In this document: one piece after another, positions 7,548 to 12,832 of the stretch
Numbering within the stretch: position 1 is the stretch's first letter
Layout of the letters: the number at the start of each line of letters is the position of its first letter
Source: CAZGAH01 sp964523295
GTDB lineage: Bacteria; Desulfobacterota; Desulfovibrionia; Desulfovibrionales; Desulfovibrionaceae
DNA: 12,832 nucleotides
Reading direction: 5' to 3'
Assembly (NCBI GenBank): GCA_964523295.1
Contig: CAZGAH010000108.1
Location: forward strand, 1-12,832
Made by a program: the position numbers and the translations under genes
Notes under the pieces: model-generated
Seen by the model: the letters and a program-made list of their open reading frames with translations, nothing else
The model's database searches: none
What the model was told of the DNA's origin: nothing

Positions 7548-8717
7548 ATGATTCCTGACAAAGGCAAGTATCACTTTACATCCGAATCCGTTACCGAGGG
7601 CCATCCGGACAAGGTGGCGGACCAGATATCCGACGCCGTGCTCGACGCGATTCTGGACAAGGAACCTGAAGGTCGGGTAGCCTGCGAAACGCTGGTCATC
7701 ACCGGTCTGGTCTTCATCGCCGGCGAGATTACCACCAACGCCTATGTCGACTTTCCGGCCATCGTGCGCCAGACTGTCAAGGAAATCGGCTACAACCACT
7801 CCGACATGGGTTTCGACTGGGAAACCTGCGCGGTGATTTCCTCGATCGACAAGCAGTCCGCCGACATCGCCCAGGGCGTCAGCCGGGCCAAAGCCGAGGA
7901 ACAGGGCGCCGGCGACCAGGGCATGATGTTCGGCTTCGCCTGCACGGAAACCCCGACCCTGATGCCCGCCCCGATCTATTGGGCGCACAAGCTGTCGCGC
8001 CGTCTTTCCTACGTCCGCAAGGAAGGCATCCTCGATTTCCTGCGCCCGGACGGCAAAACGGAAGTCTCTTTCGAATATATCGATGGCAAGCCCTCGCGCA
8101 TCGACACCGTAGTCATCGCCTGCCAGCACTCCGAGAACATCGCCTATCCCGATCTGTGCGACGCCGTGAAGACCGAGGTCATCACCAAGACCCTGCCTGA
8201 AGAATACATGGACAAGAACACCCGCATCTTCATCAACACCACGGGTCGGTTCGTCATCGGCGGTCCCATGGGCGATTGCGGGTTGACCGGTCGTAAAATC
8301 ATCCAGGACACCTACGGAGGCATGGGCAACCACGGCGGCGGCGCCTTCTCCGGCAAGGACCCCTCCAAGGTGGACCGCTCCGCCGCGTACATGGCGCGCT
8401 ATGTGGCCAAAAACGTCGTGGCCGCCGAAATCGCCCCCCGTTGCGAAGTCCAGATCGCCTATGTCATCGGCGTGGCCGAGCCCGTTTCCGTGCTCGTCAC
8501 CTCCTACGGCACCGGCATCGTGCCCGACGAGATACTGACCAAGGCCGTGAAGGAAATCTTCGACATGCGCCCCTATTACATCATCAAAAATCTCGATCTC
8601 AAGCGGCCCATCTACAAGGCCTCGTCCTGCTACGGTCACTTCGGCCGCGAGCGGCCCGAGTTCACCTGGGAAAAGGCCGACAAGGTCGCCGACCTGCGCA
8701 CCGCGCTGAAGCTCTGA
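7548..8717 (+). CDS. metK: S-adenosylmethionine synthetase
   Basis: Makes S-adenosylmethionine from methionine and ATP; essential and cytoplasmic, normally a tetramer. The 389-residue length is typical. Signatures are TEGHPDKVADQISD (16-29), GAGDQG (120-125, methionine/ATP loop), GGPMGDCGLTGRKI, and GGGAFSGKD (263-271, the phosphate-binding loop). The start ATG at 7548 has AAGGAGG seven bases upstream. No SAM-sensing riboswitch is seen in the 80-base gap after panC. A strong intrinsic terminator follows 57 bases after the stop. The product supplies the methyl donor for the RsmB methyltransferase also encoded here, though that link is general and not operonic. Confidence 0.98.
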   Translation: MIPDKGKYHFTSESVTEGHPDKVADQISDAVLDAILDKEPEGRVACETLVITGLVFIAGEITTNAYVDFPAIVRQTVKEIGYNHSDMGFDWETCAVISSIDKQSADIAQGVSRAKAEEQGAGDQGMMFGFACTETPTLMPAPIYWAHKLSRRLSYVRKEGILDFLRPDGKTEVSFEYIDGKPSRIDTVVIACQHSENIAYPDLCDAVKTEVITKTLPEEYMDKNTRIFINTTGRFVIGGPMGDCGLTGRKIIQDTYGGMGNHGGGAFSGKDPSKVDRSAAYMARYVAKNVVAAEIAPRCEVQIAYVIGVAEPVSVLVTSYGTGIVPDEILTKAVKEIFDMRPYYIIKNLDLKRPIYKASSCYGHFGRERPEFTWEKADKVADLRTALKL

Positions 8718-8774
8718 TCCCCGTGCTCCCGGCCGGCACTCCCTGCCCGTCAGGACGCCGGCTACGAATAGCGT

Positions 8775-8817
8775 ACGGCCGGCCTTGGTCTTGCACCAGG
8801 GCCGGCCGTGTGTTTTT
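8775..8817 (+). terminator. Intrinsic terminator after metK
   Basis: The arms ACGGCCGGCCTTGGT (8775-8789) and ACCAGGGCCGGCCGT (8795-8809) form a 15-base-pair stem with one T-G wobble and the five-base loop CTTGC. TTTTT follows at 8813-8817. The minus strand has no T run after the hairpin, so it is a classical terminator only for metK. Confidence 0.88.
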
Positions 8818-8888
8818 CTGGACATCCGTATTGCTGAAAGAAGGTGCGCCCGACGTGCAGCGGCGCTTCGGACCGGGCTGTCCCCGGA

Positions 8889-10049
8889 TCAGGGATTCTT
8901 CATCAGATACTCCGCCACGGCGAGCACGGTGTTCACGTAGCGCTTGCTGCGGTTGTAGCGCATGAGCACCTGGCGTCGGCGCTCGATGTCGCGCATGTCG
9001 CCCTGCCAGCCGTGGGCGACCATGTAATTGCCGAAGCTCATGACCATGTCCCGCAGGGTAAACAGGTCCACGCGGCCGTCGTTGTCGCCATCGACGCCGA
9101 ACTTGAGCGCATTGCTGGGCATGAACTGACCGATGCCGATCGCACCGTATATCGAGCCGGGCATGGACAGCGGGTCCTTCTCGTTGGCTTTGGCGTAGCG
9201 GAGCAGCGAGGCGAATTCGTTGTAGGCCCAGTCCCCGCGCTCGCGGGCCTTTTGTTTGAGAAAGGCGACTTCCTCGGAGTCTGCCCGATCGGCCTGGAAG
9301 TAGGATTCCACCATCGCGAAGTCTTTGGACAAGGCCATGCTGGCCAGCGTGACAAAGGCGTTCTTGCCGCCCAGAAACTCACCCAGCCTGGTTTCGACCG
9401 TGAAAATGGCCACCGCGATTTCCGGGGGCACCTGATACTGCCGCTGCATCTCCTGCAGCAGCGAATAATTCTCTCGCAGAAAGGCCCTGGACGCGGCCAG
9501 CTGCTTCGGAACGAGCATGCCCTTGTAAACCGGCGTGGCCTCCTCCTCGACGGGCGGCTGCTTGGGCGGAACCGGTCGCTGCGCCAGAGGCAGGGCCAGA
9601 TCAGCCTGAATGGCGGTCAACAGCGCCTCGCTCGGCTCGCCGTCCACGGTCAGGCCATGAAGCTGCTGAAACAGGCGTATGGCGCGGCGCGTCGTGTCCC
9701 CTGCCCTGCCGTCGGAAGGCCCCGGCGCGTAGCCCAGATCGGCCAGCCCGGACTGAATCCGGCGCGTCGTCTCGGTCCCGTAACCCAGTTTGAGCAGCTC
9801 GGACAGCTTGGTACGCATGGGACTGGGGTCGAAAACCACCTGCGGTCGGGAAAACCAGTCGATCAGTTCCTTGCGGTCAAAACCGTCGGCCTCGAGCCGC
9901 TGGATAAGCGGCCCCCAGGTCTGGAGCCTGGCCGGCAGCTTCGTCTCCGGCGGCGGAGGCGGAGGCGGCGGCGTCACCGGTTTGGGCGCGCACGCGGCCA
10001 GCAGACAGAGCAGACAGAGCAACGGCGACAGCAGACGCGCGGTCCGCAT
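8889..10049 (-). CDS. MltB-family lytic murein transglycosylase lipoprotein with inserted peptidoglycan-binding domain
   Basis: Cleaves glycan strands of peptidoglycan to form 1,6-anhydro products, acting in the periplasm from a lipid anchor. At 386 residues it starts with the lipoprotein signal MRTARLL...LLAAC (C20 is the lipidated residue; A21 favours the outer membrane), followed by a run of eight prolines (27-34). An MltB-like helical part (GFDRKELIDWF, 56-66) comes before a PG_binding_1-like domain (about 95-147, IQSGLADLGY and AIRLFQQLHGLTVDG). The catalytic domain follows: VPPEIAVAIFTVETRLG with E219 as the expected catalytic acid, GAIGIGQFMPS (302-312) and DGDNDGRVDL (320-329). The start at 10049 is chosen because it gives a clean lipobox and lies downstream of the promoter at 10138-10110. 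No good Shine-Dalgarno precedes it, and ATG at 10103 is an alternative. Confidence 0.9.
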   Translation of the reverse strand: MRTARLLSPLLCLLCLLAACAPKPVTPPPPPPPPETKLPARLQTWGPLIQRLEADGFDRKELIDWFSRPQVVFDPSPMRTKLSELLKLGYGTETTRRIQSGLADLGYAPGPSDGRAGDTTRRAIRLFQQLHGLTVDGEPSEALLTAIQADLALPLAQRPVPPKQPPVEEEATPVYKGMLVPKQLAASRAFLRENYSLLQEMQRQYQVPPEIAVAIFTVETRLGEFLGGKNAFVTLASMALSKDFAMVESYFQADRADSEEVAFLKQKARERGDWAYNEFASLLRYAKANEKDPLSMPGSIYGAIGIGQFMPSNALKFGVDGDNDGRVDLFTLRDMVMSFGNYMVAHGWQGDMRDIERRRQVLMRYNRSKRYVNTVLAVAEYLMKNP

Positions 10050-10109
10050 CGCCCGGGAACTGTAACGGACGGAAACAGGAGCGAGGATTGTTACGGTTTT
10101 CATGCGGAC

Positions 10110-10138
10110 ACTGTAGGACATCTTCGGGGAATTGGCAA
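10110..10138 (-). promoter_or_regulatory. Sigma70-type promoter of the lytic transglycosylase gene
   Basis: On the minus strand TTGCCA (10138-10133, five of six) and TACAGT (10115-10110, four of six) are exactly 17 bases apart. Transcription would start near 10103, about 50 bases before the ATG at 10049. This argues against the longer open frame that begins at 10202. Confidence 0.5.
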
Positions 10139-10303
10139 ATCGGCCGCTCTGAGCAGGGTCTTTTCCCGAGCAGTCACATCGGTTACAAGTGCTTGAGCAC
10201 AATCGTCGAGCCGGGCCGCGAGCGGGCCGGCTTAGCGGTTTATCCTGGTCTGGAAAACGTGCATCGTCAGCCCGACAGCACGTGCGTATTCAAGGAGCAG
10301 AGC

Positions 10304-11278
10304 ATGAGCGAAAAACGGATCATTGGCGTTTGGAACGAATGGGGACGCCTGCGCGAAGCCGTTCTCGGTCAGGTGGATGATCTCATCGAGCCGGATTACA
10401 TACCGGCGCTGGTCTGGCTCTCGGAGGAAGGGAAACGGTGTCTTCGCAATAAGGCAGGCAAATCGACGCCGGTGGCGTTTCCCGAACAGGCTGAAAAAAT
10501 GCGGCATACCCTGGCAACCCTGGAGCACGTTCTGCAGGAACATGGGGTCGTCGTGCATCGGACAGGCCTGATTCCGGAGGGATTCGACGAAGAGAGATCC
10601 TATTTGAAGGACGTTCAGAAAGGCAATTACTCCATCGGCGGGGCGGACTTCTTCAGGGTCATCGGAACGCATGTGATCCTGCTGAACTCCTTCCATCTGC
10701 CCTTCAGACGCAGCTGCGTCTGGTGCGTGCGGCGCCTGCTCGAGCCCCTTCTGGAGCAGAGCAACGCCTGCTACTTTTCAACACCGCCGCCTTCGCCGCA
10801 TTACTCCAGGGATGATTTGTACCTCGAGAATGGCGACATCATGGTCGACGGGCACAATGTCTACGTCGGCATGTCCGGGAACGCCAGCAGTCCAAAGGGC
10901 GTTGCCTGGTTGCGCCAGTTGCTCGGCGAGGACTTTCGCGTGCATACGATCCGGCTGAAGCCCGATCTGTTTCACCTCGACTGGCTGCTGACGCTGAATC
11001 GCCCGGGACTGCTCACCTATTGCCCCGAGGCCCTGGTCGATCCGCTTCCCGAGCCCTTGAGCAAATGGGACAAAATAGCGATTCGCCCCGACGAGGTAGC
11101 CGGCGCCAACAACCTGAGCATCGATGAAAGCACCATCGTGGTCCCGGAGCATCTGGAGCGTATTGCCGACGCCTACGACAAAAAGGGCATGACGGTGATC
11201 ACCATCCCGGCCCTGGAAACGATCGGCTACGGCTCGGGACCGCGCTGCCTGACCGCGGTGCTCCGTCGCGATCCCTGA
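10304..11278 (+). CDS. Amidinotransferase-family protein (glycine amidinotransferase-like)
   Basis: A 324-residue member of the pentein superfamily branch that includes arginine:glycine amidinotransferase. These enzymes move or hydrolyse an amidino group through a cysteine thiouronium intermediate. The expected active-site elements are present in order: SPHYSRDDLYLENGD (164-178), FHLDW (223-227, H224) and GSGPRCLT (310-317, C315 as the nucleophile). The acceptor substrate cannot be told from sequence; glycine, an inosamine or another amine are possible, and a hydrolase cannot be excluded. The start ATG at 10304 has AAGGAG six bases upstream; the open frame extends upstream without similarity. 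The gene stands alone, divergent from the transglycosylase gene and convergent with rsmB. No biosynthetic partner genes are visible. The 254-base upstream spacer shows no convincing promoter on this strand. Confidence 0.85.
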   Translation: MSEKRIIGVWNEWGRLREAVLGQVDDLIEPDYIPALVWLSEEGKRCLRNKAGKSTPVAFPEQAEKMRHTLATLEHVLQEHGVVVHRTGLIPEGFDEERSYLKDVQKGNYSIGGADFFRVIGTHVILLNSFHLPFRRSCVWCVRRLLEPLLEQSNACYFSTPPPSPHYSRDDLYLENGDIMVDGHNVYVGMSGNASSPKGVAWLRQLLGEDFRVHTIRLKPDLFHLDWLLTLNRPGLLTYCPEALVDPLPEPLSKWDKIAIRPDEVAGANNLSIDESTIVVPEHLERIADAYDKKGMTVITIPALETIGYGSGPRCLTAVLRRDP

Positions 11279-11310
11279 GCCGGGCTTGGACGAGCTGCCC
11301 CCCCGGCTCA
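11276..11310. repeat. Perfect inverted repeat containing both stop codons of convergent genes
   Basis: TGAGCCGGG (11276-11284) and CCCGGCTCA (11302-11310) are exact inverted arms around a 17-base loop. The left arm opens with the amidinotransferase stop TGA; the right arm, read on the minus strand, opens with the rsmB stop TGA. There is no T run on either side, so it is not a standard intrinsic terminator. It could still act as a two-way 3' hairpin. Confidence 0.6.
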
Positions 11311-12623
11311 CGCCTTCGTGATCGATGCGGCCCAAAAGAATTCGCCGTAGGGCGCGTCGGGCAGGGTCGCGTGCGTAAGCTCCAGATCGGCATCGGTCGG
11401 GTGTCGTTCGAGAAAGGCGTTGATCTGGTTTTCGTTTTCCCGTGGGGTCAGCGTACACGTGATGTAGACCAGACGACCGCCCGATTCGAGCAGGTGCCAG
11501 GCCTGTTCGAGCATGGTCGCCTGCGCGGTCGCCTGCGCGCGCAGCCCGGCGGGCGTGCGGCGGTATTTGGCGTCCGGCCGGCGACTGAGTACGCCCAGCC
11601 CGCTGCAGGGCACGTCGAGCAGGATGGTGCGTGGCCGCCGGCGCAGGGCGGGCTGATCGGCGCGACAGGCGAACAGCGGGATGCGCTCCAGGCCGAGCCG
11701 CGTCAGCTCATGGCCCAGCCCTTGGAGGCGACCCAGGTGGATGTCTGAGGCCCAGACCGGTCCAAAGCCACGCTCGAGCAGCAGGCAGGTCTTTCCGCCG
11801 CGGCCGGCGCAGGCGTCCCAGATCGGCGCCTCCCATTCCTCCGGCTCGAGCGCGTCGAGGGCCGCCTGGGCTGCCAGANNNNNNNNNNNNNNNNNNNCGC
11901 CGAGAGCCTGTCAACCTCGTCCAGGCCGCCTGTCGGAAACATCAGACCGGCGTCATCGTAGCGACCGAGGCAGCGGGGATGATCGGCGAGCGTGCGGCTG
12001 AGTTCAGAGAAACGCGGATGTCGCCGGTTCAGCCGTATCCCAAGAGGCGGAGGCGTGATCGAGGCCTTGAGATAACTCAGCGTCTTTTCCGGACCGTAGT
12101 GCTTTGTCCAGAGCCGGACGAGCCACTCGGGGCAGGCGTAGAAACGGCCCAGGACCACGGCCTCGTCTGCGGCGTCCTGACTATAGGCGGCGATATCGCC
12201 GAGTGAGCTCGCCCGCTCGGCCACGCGGCGCAACACGGCGTTGGCCAGCCGGGAAAAGCCCTCTCCGCCTTCCGGTCGCACCGCGGTGACGGCCCAGTCC
12301 ACGGAGGCGTAATCAGGCACGCGATCGAGAAAGAGAATTTCGTAGGCAGCCAGCCCGAGCAGCAACGAAACGCGGGGCGGCAATTCCCCGGGGCGTCGGA
12401 GACGACGGTGCAGCAGATAGTCCAGCCGGCCCTTGAGACGAAGATACCCGTAGCAGAGCTCCGTGCAGAGTCTGCTGTCGCGCGGGTCCAGCCCGCGCGT
12501 ACGTAATACACGGTCCAGGGCTGCCTGGACATCTTCGCCGTGATCGAGCACGCCCTGCAGGCAATCCAGGGCGGCCTCTCGGGCCGGAGGCACGGGATGT
12601 CGGGTCCGGGGGGCGGGGCTCAT
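11308..12623 (-). CDS. rsmB: 16S rRNA (cytosine-967-C5)-methyltransferase, interrupted by an assembly gap
   Basis: Methylates C967 of 16S rRNA using S-adenosylmethionine; cytoplasmic. Residues 1-242 (12623-11898) contain the NusB-like RNA-binding domain (REAALDCLQGVL, TELCYGYLR, LGLAAYEILFLDRVPDYASVDWAV, LANAVLRRV) and the linker up to GLDEVDRLSA. A run of 19 N follows. The methyltransferase core then continues in another frame for 189 residues: WDACAGRGGKT (SAM-binding motif), LDVPCSGLG (cysteine motif IV) and ITCTLTPRENE (motif VI with the second cysteine). It ends at the TGA 11310-11308. Both parts fit one continuous RsmB of about 440 residues, so the frame change reflects the gap. The start ATG at 12623 has GGAG six bases upstream. 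It converges on the amidinotransferase gene with 29 bases between stops. Confidence 0.94.
11879..11897. other. Assembly gap of 19 N inside rsmB
   Basis: The gap falls between the end of the RNA-binding half and the SAM-binding motif, where family members carry a short linker of roughly 10-15 residues. The 19 N plus one leftover base do not keep the frame, so the stated gap length is not exact. Confidence 0.95.
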
Positions 12624-12694
12624 GAAAGACTCCGGCCGGCGCCGGCCACGGGATCGCGTAGCGCCGCTCCAGGGCGGCGCAAGACATGGGGCAT
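12620..12694 (-). CDS. Possible 24-residue upstream reading frame overlapping the rsmB start
   Basis: ATG at 12694 has AAGGA seven bases upstream. It opens a 24-codon frame (MPHVLRRPGAAL... to ...GRSLS) whose TGA overlaps the rsmB ATG as ATGA. The arrangement is typical of translational coupling, and the peptide itself is arginine- and alanine-rich with no known similarity. In GC-rich DNA such a frame could be chance. Confidence 0.3.
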   Translation of the reverse strand: MPHVLRRPGAALRDPVAGAGRSLS

Positions 12695-12729
12695 GATAGA
12701 TTCCTTGGGGGAAGTGAACTCGGGGCGCT

Positions 12730-12759
12730 TGCATAGCCCGCGACAGCAGGATGTGTCAA
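12730..12759 (-). promoter_or_regulatory. Possible promoter of rsmB
   Basis: On the minus strand a perfect TTGACA (12759-12754) is followed after 18 bases by TATGCA (12735-12730), three of six for the -10. Transcription would start about 100 bases before the rsmB ATG and include the short upstream reading frame. Confidence 0.35.
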
Positions 12760-12832
12760 TAACGCGCCGACCGTTCTCACGGCGATTTTGTTCTAAGCCC
12801 GCGCCGCCGCCGGGCGGGTGTTAAGGGTCATC

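Noticed and set aside
7473..8825. 450-codon open frame on the minus strand opposite metK
   Set aside because: It is the shadow of metK; its product is a low-information Gly/Asp/Val-rich sequence with no family signature, and metK is unmistakable.
9947..9976. GGC/GGA triplet repeat resembling a microsatellite
   Set aside because: It encodes the polyproline linker of the lipoprotein; no separate function is needed.
8844..10196. 450-codon open frame on the plus strand opposite the transglycosylase gene
   Set aside because: It is a GC-rich shadow; the minus-strand protein has a lipobox, catalytic motifs and a promoter.
12634..12680. GC-rich palindrome (12634-12647) and small hairpin (12661-12680) before rsmB
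   Set aside because: Both are short and made of G/C repeats expected by chance here; no T run and no clear regulatory placement.

Overview
The window looks like the chromosome of a sulfate-reducing deltaproteobacterium of the Desulfovibrionales type. This is an inference from the feel of the panC, metK and rsmB proteins and the panC-metK adjacency; no database was searched. The sequence is a draft, with N runs at 3095-3104 and 11879-11897. Each lies inside a gene and has a length that breaks the reading frame, so both genes are most likely intact in the cell.

Positions 1-5233 (minus strand) hold a compact accessory operon read from right to left. It starts at a strong-looking promoter near 5233-5203. 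The first gene is AT-rich and encodes a 500-residue protein I do not recognise (5170-3668). The second encodes a MoxR-type AAA+ ATPase with a GTG start (3650-2660). The third is a very long gene, open for 885 codons and still open at the window edge. It fuses a SAV_2336-like (vWA-like) N-terminal half to a formylglycine-generating-enzyme (FGE/SUMF1)-like C-terminal domain (2657 to beyond 1). The spacing is 17 nt and then 2 nt, so translation is probably coupled. A MoxR ATPase next to a vWA/FGE protein matches the general layout of predicted NTP-dependent conflict (defence-like) systems. The unknown first protein is the most novel part.

Positions about 5311-5503 carry the 5' stub of an IS256/mutator-family transposase. 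It ends just at the 3' end of the next gene and marks the border between the accessory operon and the core chromosome.

Positions 5504-12623 are GC-rich, mostly housekeeping genes: an AmmeMemoRadiSam protein B/Memo gene (minus); panC and metK (plus, followed by a strong intrinsic terminator); an MltB-type lytic transglycosylase lipoprotein with an inserted peptidoglycan-binding domain (minus); an amidinotransferase-family enzyme (plus); and rsmB (minus). The last two converge, and their stop codons sit in the two arms of one perfect inverted repeat. Upstream of rsmB are a possible promoter and a 24-codon reading frame that overlaps its start codon. The last 70 or so bases show no gene I can support. 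No tRNA, rRNA, CRISPR or riboswitch was seen.
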